Shown: piece by piece, positions 23,173 through 35,000 of the stretch
Layout of the letters: each line of letters begins with the position of its first letter
Position numbering within the stretch: position 1 is the first letter of the stretch
Origin: Liolophura sinensis
Taxonomy: Eukaryota > Mollusca > Polyplacophora > Chitonida > Chitonidae
DNA length: 64,000 nucleotides
Assembly: GCF_032854445.1 (NCBI RefSeq)
Contig: NC_088304.1
Coordinates: 1,364,001-1,428,000, forward strand
Direction: 5' to 3'
Notes under the pieces: generated by a model
Databases searched by the model: none
What the model saw: only the letters and a program-made list of their open reading frames with translations
What the model was told of the DNA's origin: nothing
Made by a program: the position numbers and the translations under genes

Positions 23173-24774
23173 ATGACAAGCCTGACGATGTTCTGCTGTG
23201 TGGCTGGGCTAGGGTTGTGGATGGCAGTCACTTCGTATTCCGCCTCTGCTCAAGTGACAGACTTGTGTCCAACCGGATGTAGATGTGGTCCTGTAGAAAA
23301 TCCATTCACATATGAAACGGTGTTTACCATTGGCTGTTCCAATTTAACCTTGACAGAGGTCATGGAGTTTCGTGGCGGAGAGAAAGTAGATGTTCTAGAC
23401 TTATCTGGTCATAGGATATCCGTTTTAAAAAATGGTGCTTTCAAAGGAATAAAGCCCAAAAAGATATTACTTCAGAACAATAATATTTCTGTGATAGAAC
23501 CGGAAGCATTTACTGATGTGGCCCTGGTCGCGGAAAAACTTGACCTCTCTACCAATAACCTTTTTCATTTACCCCAAGGATTGGAAAATATGTCAGCTTT
23601 GAAAACCTTGAAACTAGCCGGAAACAGGAAGTTAAAGCTTGTGAAAGGTTCATTCCGGGGATTGATGTCATTAGAGACGTTGGATTTGGACCAGTGTTTC
23701 CTGTCCGAGATTCCTGATGGCACATTCGGCGACGTCGGAGGAACGCTTCGCAAACTCCATTTGTCTGGCAACAAATTGACTATCATACCAGTCTCGCTAC
23801 AACAACTACGGAAAGTGGAGGAAATCGACTTGGATAACAACCCCATTACGTCTATTTCGGCACACGCCTTCAGAGGCATGGAAAAGTTGAAAAAACTAAC
23901 CCTGAACCGAAATGAGTTCAGCAAACCCGATAGCCTCCATCCGCTGGCTTTCGTTGACGTCGCTCTCACTTTGGAGGATTTGGACTTCTACCACAGCCGG
24001 ATGACGGTTTGTCCCACTGAGGCACTCTCTCCGCTGAGAAAGTTACGAACTCTTGGCTTCGACGCCAACGAAATCAAGGCTTTTCCACCTAAGGCTTTCC
24101 AGACGTTGGATTCCTTAACGAAACTCGTCCTGGACGGGAACAAGTTTAACTTCACCGAGGATATGTTTGTGGGAATTACGGACACACTGACCAAGCTGAG
24201 CATCCGGGGCATGGGCTTAACACAGCTTCCGGTACGCGAACTAGCCGCCTTGGACCATTTACAATGGCTTGACGCCTCGGCCAACAACTTCAAGACACTG
24301 CCAGATAATTTCACGCGCGGCATACACGCAAATCGTTACACACTCGAACACATGAAAGTCACGGATATCTCCGCGAAGGCGTTTTCGGGGAAAGACAGAA
24401 CGGTTCATCTCGATCTTGAAGACAACAAAATCAAAAGGTTGGACTTCGTGGCAGATCCGTGTATGTTTGAGTATGTTGCTGTGTCAGAAAATCCCCTGTT
24501 TTGCGACTGTCACTCTCTACACGTCGCCTCTCATTCTCACATCATCCTATCAGGTATGTGCAAAGGACCCCCTCCTTTCGCCAATATGGACGTTTCCGGG
24601 GTGCCTTTCAAAAAACTTGCTCAGAAAAAATGTGCAAATAATGCAAAAACGATGGAAATTGTCTGTCCTGCGATTAAGTCACATTCAAAGTCTACTGGTA
24701 TTTCTGTCAAACACTCCTTGACTTTGCTAATGACGTCACTAATGACTTTACTGGCATTGACGTTTTACATGTGA
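23173..24774 (+). CDS. Secreted/GPI-anchored leucine-rich-repeat protein, copy 2
   Basis: Intronless; 533 residues from MTSLTMFCC, or 528 from the MFCC that aligns with copy 1. A longer frame from 23146 crosses the likely acceptor, so I do not use it. The architecture matches copy 1 residue for residue over most of its length: signal peptide, LRRNT (CPTGCRCGPVENP, later GC), about a dozen LRRs (for example LKTLKLAGNRKLKL and LRKLHLSGNKL), LRRCT starting NPLFCDC, then a Ser/Lys-rich linker and a hydrophobic tail ending FYM. No charged residues follow the hydrophobic tail, which again favours a GPI anchor. Several Asn-X-Ser/Thr sites are present. The paralogs diverge most in the signal peptide and after LRRCT. 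The style resembles invertebrate LRR proteins often labelled 'oplophorus-luciferin monooxygenase non-catalytic subunit-like', a weak name that says little about function. Confidence 0.92.
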   Translation: MTSLTMFCCVAGLGLWMAVTSYSASAQVTDLCPTGCRCGPVENPFTYETVFTIGCSNLTLTEVMEFRGGEKVDVLDLSGHRISVLKNGAFKGIKPKKILLQNNNISVIEPEAFTDVALVAEKLDLSTNNLFHLPQGLENMSALKTLKLAGNRKLKLVKGSFRGLMSLETLDLDQCFLSEIPDGTFGDVGGTLRKLHLSGNKLTIIPVSLQQLRKVEEIDLDNNPITSISAHAFRGMEKLKKLTLNRNEFSKPDSLHPLAFVDVALTLEDLDFYHSRMTVCPTEALSPLRKLRTLGFDANEIKAFPPKAFQTLDSLTKLVLDGNKFNFTEDMFVGITDTLTKLSIRGMGLTQLPVRELAALDHLQWLDASANNFKTLPDNFTRGIHANRYTLEHMKVTDISAKAFSGKDRTVHLDLEDNKIKRLDFVADPCMFEYVAVSENPLFCDCHSLHVASHSHIILSGMCKGPPPFANMDVSGVPFKKLAQKKCANNAKTMEIVCPAIKSHSKSTGISVKHSLTLLMTSLMTLLALTFYM

Positions 24775-25040
24775 CACCAGAGTTGACGTCCAAAAGAACA
24801 TAAACTGTCCGATTACAAATGGTCATTATTGGATTGCATTCAACAGACCTAACGTATATCACCAAATTGTTATTTTCTTACTATGTGGAGTGTGGAGGTC
24901 TCAATTGTGGGATCTTGCTGACACTTGGAGATCAAAACAGTTGAAGTTTGTGAACAGCGGAGGATCTCAACATTTCAAACTTGCTGGAAGTTGGGATCTC
25001 AACGTTTGGAGTTTGTTGATACTTAGAGCTTGTCAACAAA

Positions 25041-25885
25041 TGGGGAACTCAACAGCAACAGTTGGCACATGCTACGTGTGTTACACATGGGGATCTCAAC
25101 AGCAACAGCTGGCACATGCTACGTATGTTACACATGGGGAACTCAACAGCAACAGCTGGCACATGCTACGTGTGTTACACATGGGGAACTCAACAGCAAC
25201 AGTTGGCACATGCTACGTGTGTTACACATGGGGATCTCAACAGCAACAGGTGGAACATGCTACGTGTTTTACATATGGGGAACTCAACAGCAACAGTTGT
25301 CACATGCTACGTGTGTTACACATGGGGAACTCAACAGCAACAGTTGGCACATGCTACGTGTGATACACATGGGGATCTCAGCAGCAACAGTTGTCACATG
25401 CTACGTGTGTTACACATGGGGAACTCAACAGCAACAGTTGGCCCATGCTACGTGTTACACATGGGGATCTCAACAGCAACAGTTGGCCCATGCTACATGG
25501 GGAACTCAACAGCAACAGTTGTCACATGCTACGTGTGTTACACATGGGGAACTCAACAGCAACAGTTGTCACATGCTACGTGTGTTACACATGGGGAACT
25601 CTGTAGCAACAGTTGTCACATGCTACGTGTGTTACACATGGGGAACTCAACAGCAACAGTTGGCCCATGCTACGTGTGTTACACATGGGGAACTCAACAG
25701 CAACAGTTGGCCCATGCTACGTGTGTTACACATGGGGAACTCAACAGCAACAGTTGGCCCATGCTACGTGTGTTACACATGGGGATCTCAGCAGCAACAG
25801 TTGTCACATGCTACGTGTGTTACACATGGGGAACTCTGTAGCAACAGTTGTCACATGCTACGTGTGTTACACATGGGGAACTCAA
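25041..25885. repeat. 47-bp minisatellite, about eighteen copies
   Basis: Unit GGGGAACTCAACAGCAACAG then 'ttggcacatgctacgtgtgt' and 'tacacat'. All three plus-strand frames are open over hundreds of bases because the unit has no stop in any frame; 47 is not divisible by three, so the peptide cycles through frames. I treat it as non-coding. Confidence 0.95.
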
Positions 25886-28394
25886 ATGTTGAAGTTTATT
25901 AATAATTAAACAGTCATGCCGGAAATCTACGTAGTCTTATTAACCATTTTCTATGGCCGGGAAATTACACAGACCTGTTTTATTTTGATCAGCGCTTTGT
26001 TGCATGCAGGAATACACTAAAAGAATACTAAGGAAAGTAAACAGATGGGTTCATGTCGCTCTCTGCGCATGCGTGGTCGGTTCTTGACGATTGTTTTACA
26101 TTGCAACCATCACCTCGACCAAGACGTTTTTACCCTCACCTCTTAGTGTCGCTGTAATGAAAACGTCCAGCGCTAAACATGAGTGAAACTTTGGAGAAAA
26201 CCTACCCTAAAACTGACTGCCATCGTACAAGAGAAGTACTTTGAGTATGGCAGAAAGAACAATCACATAGATAAAAAAAAAATACTTGGAAAATGGAATG
26301 CATACGTGTCAAGTAAATAAAATGTTGACAGGATTTTGTATGACATCACTTCTTGTCTCATGATTTGGTCTCGGCGAGTTGCTCGCGATTTCTCTCCGCA
26401 ATTTCCCGTCTATAGGCAGTGGTTTGGGGCGAGTATAACGGAGGTGCGCATGTGCGGAAGGGGAGTATAATTTGGTGGATTAGCAAACAACAAGAGTGCA
26501 AGGCTGGTGGATGAAGGGGTACAGCTGTTCCTCATTTCGAAATTCACATGTTTAAGAATGTGTATGTTTTAAAACCTGCCAGACAGATTGGAGTAAAATA
26601 AATTGTCCGAATTGTCTACAATCACCGTGTTTTAATGGTTCAGGAAAAAGTCTGTTCAGATAAGTGAACTGTCAGCCTTAATGATAACGGGTTACCTCTT
26701 TTCCAAGGAAAAAAACTATTGCATATGTAACCAAGGCAGTGACAACATGCAATCAGATCTATATCGCATTGCTCTTTCCCTTTTACCGAAAACACTGTGG
26801 TAAATCGCCCATCCTCGCGCCTTTAAAGCAATTAACTACCATCACCGTTCAAAACTGGCTTAAGACTTAAGACGAGATTTTGATTAGAAGTCCTCAATTT
26901 TGTACATAGCGTCAAATAAATTGCGAACCAGTATATGAAATATGAACTAAACTGCTGCTGTTATACCTTGACTTTGTAGAACAGCATTGGCTGCTGAGTT
27001 TGGCTAAAATTTTAAACATAAACTTAAACTTAATACCAGTGTTAGCGAATACACTTTCGAACAACTGGGGGCAGAAATACATGATACTGGTAATAAGCAG
27101 TATCAACCAAACGTAAGCTACTAAGGTCATACCAGCCAAGACAAGCTGTTAGAGTTCGTGTTTACCACAATTGACTTCCACTAACATGTTTTGGTTTGTT
27201 ATTTCAAGAAACTATACCGGAGATTTTTGGCGAAAAGTCCATGTTTGATCCAAAAATCAAATCAAATGTTCTGTACTTACCATAAATATAGCTCAAATTA
27301 TTGCCTTTCAGTAAATATGAGACTCGATTCTGTACTATTTACAGCCTTAAAATGATTCTCAACCTATAAAAAAGGCTTTAATTTTTTTAGCGATTGTAAA
27401 CAGTAACGCGCGCACAGACGTGGTTGGTATTTTGTTAAAGGTAATTATTTTGGATATTCTAATATAATAGCAAAAATTTGATTGGATCATTTGGGCTGAT
27501 CGATATTTTGCCACAGAGCTCAATATGGCCTCTATAATAGAACTCATAAGAAAAGTACGAACGGTCCATACGTAGAAAAGGGTCCAGCAGCAAAAGATGT
27601 CTGGCAATATCAAGATCGACTGGCTTTGGGGCGCATGAGGGGTTCGGGTCAAATTTTTACCGTTGGGTATCTTTATATTTTGTCGTGTTTCTTCTGTTTT
27701 TTTGGATACTATATGTTTAGTCCTGTTTATTTAATTGTTTATACCTGATGATTTGTGTCTCCTGTTTTGTTTTTGAATAAATAAAATTATCATATGCATA
27801 AAACAAACTGTAATCGTTTCAGTGATATGGCGATGTCTCCATTAACAGAGGGCATGCATCTCGAGCGGTCTGCATGTGTCTCGTGATTAACACGCATACT
27901 GTATGTGACGCTGCAATATTTGTTCATTATACGTCATTGCTCCATGTGTAAAAAGAAGTCACAGAAATAGCAACGTCAGCGGAATTACACATCTTCGCAA
28001 TGGTATATCTACGTGTAATTTGTAGCCAGTGGCGTAAGCACCCAGATACTGTGCTCACGAGCTTTCACTGCACATGGTAGTCACTTGTTTCCACACATAT
28101 GGCTCACCTGTCACGTTGTCTATGTTAACCACCTGTGCGTACAACTTTTACACTCTGCACTATTTTCACGAACTATACTAACAAGTTTTGGGGCTGTAGA
28201 GCACGGTGTACAGATTTTTTTTCAGAAACTTTTTGGAGCTTTTGAGTGCTTCAAGAAAAAAACAACAAAACAAAACAAAAAAACCCCGACTGAATCAATT
28301 TGTGAATTTGTGAAGTGCTTCCTTAATTCTACCAGACATTTCACGATGAGTATGGTGCCAGCGAGCATAAGTTAGGAGTAGACCTACATAACTA
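25886..28394. other. No gene recognised
   Basis: A SINE-like fragment lies at about 26140-26280. Otherwise AT-rich with scattered short frames (26912-27139, 27359-27652, 28085-28375) lacking signatures or paired splice sites. Confidence 0.45.
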
Positions 28395-28700
28395 ACCAGC
28401 TCCGATGGCTCAGTTGGTAAAGCGTCCGCTTCGGGGGTGGAAGATGTAGCTTCAGTCCTGGGTCGGGTCACAGCTAAGACTTTGGAAGACAAGTGGAAGA
28501 TTCAGCATTAAGGGGAAGTTCAACGACTGGTTGACCCGTATCAGTATAATAGTTCAGATGGGGGGACTTTCTTGCCTGCGGTAAGTCGACTCAGTGAAGC
28601 AGCACTAGATAAAAGAGCGTTGGAAATCCGTCCTGTAACAAGGAGGCACACTGAAAAATTGTTAAGTACGTTAAACCCCAAGCACTCACTCACCTACATT
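28395..28700 (+). mobile_element. tRNA-derived SINE, most intact copy
   Basis: A box 'gatggctcagttggtaaagc', B box region 'gcttcagtcctgggtc', central 'aacgactggttgacccgtat' with 'cagtataat', 'agcactagataaaagagcgt', and the tail 'gttaagtacgttaaacccca' plus 'agcactcactcac'. It serves as the reference for the copies at 1124, 7512 and 11555. Confidence 0.92.
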
Positions 28701-28937
28701 CCTATGCCCCAAGGATTTTCAGGCTTGAACCAAACGTTTGGTCAGTCCGTTTTAGCGTAAGTACTGTAAAGTACGATCTTAGCTTGAGTTTTAAGAACAA
28801 AAGTTAAAATGTTAGCAGATCAGATAAGGCTGTACTCTGATACAACTTTGTGATCGATCGTATATTCGTATATAGGTCACATTAATCAAAACCGTTTCCT
28901 CAAATTCTCGCTAGACACGTTGTCTGTGAATCCAAGA

Positions 28938-30125
28938 TAAAAGCCCCGCGGACAGAAGCGGACAAAAACTTCTTCGGACAAAAGCCCCGTCGTCTTAATT
29001 AACCGACAAAATATATCCGACAAAATAGGATGTTAAATATTTTTGGACGGGAATTCATATAGAGTGACTTTGTTTTCCATCTAAAAATTTATCATCAAAG
29101 CGTATCCCCCACTCTGTTACTCAGGTTTAACATGTATCATCTCAGAAGCGTTGTACACGTACGTCTCTAATATTATGAGCGAATGCTTTTCGTCGAGCAA
29201 ATTTATTCTACCACTATATTTAATTTCTTTGGCTGAAATATTTCAGTAAGTCATACAGGTTATAGCTTACTACGATTCTCAGTATCATCAAGCAGCTTCC
29301 GCAAGGTATGCATTTTGAGTCGGTTTACAGGCATCTTATGCAATTTTAAGTGTTCACTATGACAAATGTATTTAAAAAAGTGTACCGCAATTGTGTACCA
29401 TACTTGTAGACTTCTCTAGTTTTCATATAAGCCTGGAATGTAGGTCAACCATTCTGTATGAGAGATATACTGCTCTTTCTGATGTCGTCAAAACAGTTAG
29501 AATGCATGGAGGTAAAACGAGTAAGAAGGGGTTCCAATGATTGCAAACATGTATTGAAATCTGAAACATCACTTCAGGGAGAATATTTTAGCTTTTCTCA
29601 AACAAACAACTTATGCCATTTACCATATACACTTAATTTATTTATTTATCTATTTATTTGATTGGTGTTAAACGCCGTACTCAAGAATATTTCACATATC
29701 CAACGGCGGCCAGCATTATGGTGGGAGGAAACCGGGCAGAGCCCGGCGGAAACCCACGACCATCCGCAGGTTGCTGCAGACCTTCCAACTTACGGCCGGA
29801 GAGGAAGCCAGCATGAGCTGGACTCACAGCGATTGCACTGGTGAGAGGCACCTGGGTCATTACGCTGCGCTAGCGCGCTAACCGACTGAGCCACGGAGGT
29901 CCCCATATACACTTAATACTGTCCGCGGGGCTTATGTTCGTCGGGGCTTTGTCCGCGGGGGCGGGGGGCTGGGGGAGCCCGTGGGGTTTTTGTGGGCTGG
30001 GACATTTGTCCGCGGGGCTTATGTTCACCGAGGCGTTTGTCCACGTTTTTTTTTTTTGTCCGCGGTTTTTTTTGTTTTTTTTTTGTCCACAGGGTTTTTT
30101 ATCCGCAGAGGATTTTGTCCGTCCC
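28938..30125. mobile_element. Candidate element with GC-rich inverted arms made of subrepeats
   Basis: The left arm (28938-29030) carries 'aaaagccccgcggac' and 'ggacaaaagcccc'. The right arm (29920-30125) carries several complements, such as 'gtccgcggggcttatgttc' and 'ttgtccgcgg'. The ~900 bases between include a SINE (29636-29905) and otherwise no gene. Lys/Gly-rich open frames in the right arm come from the repeat. No target duplication could be fixed. Confidence 0.45.
29636..29905 (-). mobile_element. SINE, (TTTA)-tail family, full length
   Basis: Read on the minus strand: tRNA-like head 'cctccgtggctcagtcggtt' with 'agcgcgctagcgcag' (A box), the B box region near 'cgctgtgagtccagc', body 'gtgggtttccgccgggctct', 'cctcccaccataatgctggc', tail 'gtgaaatattcttgagtacg', then CAATCAAATAAATAGATAAA. 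Reference copy for those at 262, 2494, 5785, 6905, 12085, 20180, 39948, 40224, 43200, 51890 and 54688. Confidence 0.93.
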
Positions 30126-31230
30126 CATAAGCTGTAGGCTAATGATAATATAATATTATTTTGCAAAATAAGCCTAGGGGCCTACATATGCTGAAAACAA
30201 ATGCAACAGGACATGTGTCCATAGGATACAGAATGGTGTAGCGAGTAACACAGCAACGACTATTTTTACCTCCATCTGAGGAGAAGTAATACCTGCCTAA
30301 TCTGCATATCTTAATACTTTCCCCACTATTATAGCATATCGTACTGCGTGATATTCAGATTAATAAAAAAGAGGCAGGGCAATTATGCACGGGGCAGGTT
30401 TATCTGATAAATATAAACGGTGAAGTGCCATTTTTACTGATTTCTCAAAGACAAACCTAGCGCACCAAATGCCATTATCTTAATGGTTTTCAGGAGAACG
30501 CGCGTATATTTCCATTCTGACTTTGGTAGATACATACACATTTTCGCTGTGAACACATATGAAAAAATACGAGGCAGGAGTTTCTTGAGAGGCTTGTAGG
30601 CCCTACGCTTGTTTTTGGCCGTGAAAAAGGATCGGCCATATCAGCTGTGTGACGCGGACACATGAGGTTTGTTGTGATTAAACGTGATGTATAGGCTCCA
30701 TACGGCCATTAATTCACACGGAAAAAATATTCAGGCTAAAAAAAAACAACGATAAACGAGGGGAAAAAAGAAAAACGCGATATGGTGGTTCAGGAATAAT
30801 TTTATGCATACGCTGAAAAAGGCTGCGAACGCTACACGTCGTGTCTGCATACACTGTATACTAACAGTACATAGTCTTTATCATATACATGTCAGCTCTG
30901 TAAGTACATAGGCCTAATAAGTATGTATAGGGTTTACTTCTGGCGAGCACGTGCGATGAACATCTGTTGAAATGAGCGCCCCGTCACGTGAATTTGCCCA
31001 ACTATTGTCTGCAGAGGACTACATTGAGTAGCCACGGTTCTTGCCGCTTTCACACTGCATGCCAAAACTGTGCATGGAAATAACGGGTGTGCACGTGGTA
31101 TTTATTTATTTATTTCATTCGTAACCCCTTCCTGTGACGTCCGTTATGTTTTAATGAACGTGTCTGTGTTTAGCTAAAGGTCTGTGGATATAAACAGGGA
31201 GTAACCCATTCCGACAGGGACTAGCATACA
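30126..31230. other. No gene recognised
   Basis: AT-rich intergenic DNA. 'gatataaacag' at about 31187-31197 is a TATA-like box ahead of the possible first exon at 31243. Confidence 0.4.
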
Positions 31231-31242
31231 TCCAATCTTCAA

Positions 31243-31269
31243 CATGACGCAAACTAACTGCTGGACAGG
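31243..31269 (+). CDS. Possible first coding exon (weak)
   Basis: An ATG about 50 bases after a TATA-like 'gatataaac' opens eight to nine codons (MTQTNCWT) ending at a strong donor, ACAG|gtgagg. No downstream plus-strand exon with a matching phase was found before the minus-strand gene at 31909, so this may be chance. Confidence 0.2.
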
Positions 31270-31559
31270 TGAGGGATTATTGCCACTTGAGTTCCCCCTC
31301 AATTTCAATCTCACCTCCGAGTTTTACGTACCGGCATGGTGATATATATTTTTGAATTTAAAGTTGACAAATTTACTGCATCAAGGTTAAGGAAAATCAG
31401 TGCGTTCATATAACCTATACGTAAGTACCATAGCTCCTGCTAGACGTTTAGGGTTACATGGAAATGCTGCAATGTGTCGCATGATGCGCACGTAGAGGAT
31501 CGGTATGAAGAATGGTTTGGTTATAACAACACCGATGTTTTCACATAATCCTCGCTGGT

Positions 31560-31775
31560 TCAAACGTTAAAAATGCTGGCTCACGGAAACTGCCAAACCC
31601 TTGGTGAATGCATGAGGTCGCGTGTTCGAATCAAACTCTCACTCCTTTGGCTGCGGCTTTACGTACTGAGAAATGACCGTGGTTTACTCTCCGGCACTCT
31701 CCACCCATAAATCTAACCGATGTCATACTACAGGAGTGAGCATTTCTTAAGTACGGCAACAATTGAAAGCAACAC
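31560..31775 (+). mobile_element. SINE-like element, second type
   Basis: Contains a tRNA-like B box 'cgcgtgttcgaatc', then 'gaccgtggtttactctccgg' and 'cactctccacccataaat', and the end 'ttcttaagtacggc'. The complement of parts of it recurs at 11370-11475 and 36295-36420. Confidence 0.6.
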
Positions 31776-31908
31776 TTTACAGAAGTCGTACACCGTCGAT
31801 TGCTCGACGAAAATAAATAACAACGAAGAACAAGTTTTAGTGAAACTGGACAAACAGAATAACATTTATGACCCCAGACCATTCTAGACTGGAAACAAAC
31901 GGAGCTTA

Positions 31909-32096
31909 TCAGTCCCATTCAAAATCAGGCTCTGTACAATCTGACAAGTTAAAATCTGCATCCTGGCACAAATCTTCTTCGCTGCAATCTGCGCATGGTA
32001 CCTTTATACTGGGGTTGTTCACGGTGCCCGGATGTATTAAAGGGTCTCTTTCCAAACTATCAGGGGGCACCAGGGTGGTAGGAGGGGCTCTGCACC
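31909..32096 (-). CDS. Secreted-protein gene, exon 6 and stop
   Basis: 188 bases after 'ccatgtgttccag', ending in TGA. Contains five cysteines and an acidic C-terminus. Confidence 0.72.
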
Positions 32097-35000
32097 CTGG
32101 AACACATGGAACAACGACGTTCAAACAAAGGACGAATCAACAACATTCAAGAACAGGAAGGACATATAAAAAACATTACAACTGAAATTTATCAAGATTA
32201 TTTTAATTTTGATTTTACGCGCCTTAAACAAATCCAAGATCATCATTTAATCTGATCCAAGATCATCATTTAATCTGATCCAAGATCATCATTTAAACTG
32301 ATCCAAGATCGTCATTTAAACTGATCCGAGATCATCAATTAAACTGTTGATTTCTAAAACGAGACAGTAAAACAGACACTTTCCAACATAAAATGTTAAA
32401 AGCAACAATGTTTTTTTTTTACCAGTTTGTGAAGGATAAGCCTGTGTTAAATGTGGAGCCATTTATAGTGCCGTATACAGTATTTGATATTCTGTACATC
32501 ACTAAATTTAGACTGCAGCCACTGTCGATGTTCAGTATAAATATGTAATGGAAATCACAAGTTGTTTACCACTGGGTTTCTGCTTTCGCGTCTCGCTCCG
32601 TTTTTTTCTCTGGACGTACTCAATCGTCTTCGCCATGAGTTCAATTTCGACTCCTGAAAATCAAGTACAGTACACAGTTAGTACAGCTATAGGGTATGTT
32701 AGGGCCGTGCGCAAAATAACGCAACCAAATGCTAAAGGGACGTAACTTCTGTCTAATGTCAGAAAGAACGCAAAACACTTAACGAGTACTGAAGGGCTTC
32801 GGTCCTAATTAACACTGTCGCACGTAGGATTTGGTCTTGAATGTGGTAATGCAATTTAATGTAATTTGCTTGGTAAATCACGTTTTGCACATAAAGTAAT
32901 GTGTTATATATGACCAAGTTTTTCAAAATCATTAGCTCACCACATATTTTGCATAGAAATTCATGTTTTGTAAATAAAGCTATGTACTATGAAGACATTT
33001 TTTTTTTAAATAATTAGCTCAGCTTGTTTAAAAGGAAAAGTATATTCACACATTTTAAAAAGAAATGCAGCAAATAATATGCTCTGAGTTATTTCGGAAG
33101 AGGGTAGAAACAGATCCAAACGGTCATTTTGTTCTGAGATGCTTGGTAATCAACTTTTAATTTAGAATTCTTAGAAGGCACGAATGCCTAAAGAGCAAAA
33201 CAGCGCATGTTCACGTGCGCTCTCCAGGTACAGAAATAAGTCACGCATGGTTGGTTAAAACTGATAGCATGGCGGCACTTTGCATGGTTGGTTAAAACTG
33301 ATTGCATGGCGGCGCTTTGCATGGTTGGTTAAGACTGATAGCATGGCGGCGCTTTGCATGGTTGGTTAAAACTGATAGCACGGCGGCGCTTTAGATTTTC
33401 ACAATGTGCACGATTTTGCTTCCTTTGAACTTCAAACTACTGCCTATGCAAAATCACAAAATTAAATAGGTATGTATTTTTGTTTTTCATTTTGGGATAC
33501 TTTATCGAAGCATATGTGCATTTGGTCTACTGTTGTCTTTTATTTTAAAATACTAACCCTAATCAGACCAACATTATTGACAGAAGACAACGGTTTTATA
33601 TGCTATATACTTACGGTGTCTTTCTAGCAGTTGTTGGTCTTCGTCCCATCCCTGGCTGTAAACCATGTCTTGTGGCCAGTCAGCTTCATCATAGATGTTC
33701 ACAAGTGGCTCCAAACCGATGCGGGAGAGATAAGAACTCAACCAGTCTTTGAACCGTCAAAAATGTATTCATAAATATACTACGGTTTCATGTGATCCAA
33801 AAAATATAGTCTGCAAAGTACAATGGCGATACATCTGTTGCAGACATATTCGCCAGTGCTTATTCTAAACTTTGGAGCACGAGGCAATTATGCTCAGTGA
33901 AATAAGGGGTACAACTCCAAATCCGCCAGGTACACGTGGTGTGGGTTCAAACCCAGCCTTGGTCGTGGAATGAGCAAACTAATTTTGACCACAGGTATGA
34001 TATAAACATCAGTCAAATAAATAAATAAATAAATAAGCCTCATCATACTAATCTTAATTGCCGCAATCCACATGTTTTATTGCTACATCGAAATTGTTAC
34101 GATCGTTAAATTCACATGTAGTTTTAATTAATAATTAACTCTCCCCCACCTTTGTTAATTAGCCTGTTGTAGATGAGACAGAGAAGGAAGGGAGCACAGG
34201 AGACTAGTGAGCAGACCGTGTTACTGATCGGGAGTTGGTCTATCCTTTTCAACAAGGCCTGTGTACAAGGGAAAGGAAAATCATACAGTCTTAAAATGAT
34301 GGGTTATTGGTTTGGAGTTCACTGTTCAACGTACATAGCTGGGACTATAGCTATCAGCCGCCAAAGGTCTGGCCCCGGGATCACCAATTAACGGATCTCA
34401 AACTTAAGTTAAAATTTCAAATCATATTAATATTGTCCTTTTTGATGTAACTAGGTGCAGGTATTGCTTGGCACCGTAAATTTTGGATAAGTTATTGTAC
34501 AACAAATTTCAGCTAAAATAACGGTAAGGAACATACCAAATTTATTGTTTCAAATTGTGACTTAAGTCTAAGATAGCCACGTGATCAGGAGACCAGCACA
34601 AAATAATCTGCATCTTGCTTGACAAACAAAATTCACCATGACTTCATACACTAGTATTCAGGTTGCCTTTTTGTGTTGCTGACGATCACTGAAGTTTCAT
34701 TCATTCACATTTTTATCACGCACGATTTCAAACCATATACCACTTTATGCGACAGGATGGCTCGAAATCACTCAGCCAATATATCAGTCCGCCTACACAA
34801 ATGAAACCTAAAAATTGCTCTTGCATGACAAACACTATACAGTTTTCTTGATCCTTTTTTACTCAGAACTCTTTTAACGTCCGTGTGTTACCATTCCTAG
34901 GAGCGCACGACTGATATCAGTGGGTTTCGCAAAGGCCTATAAGACATTATGAAACGTTACACTCGTTTTGTTAATATACGTTTATAATGATTTTATCATG

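Noticed and set aside
25030-25909. Four overlapping open frames of 71-290 codons in all plus-strand frames
   Set aside because: They come from a 47-bp minisatellite whose unit has no stop in any frame. Three simultaneous open frames with the same composition argue against coding.
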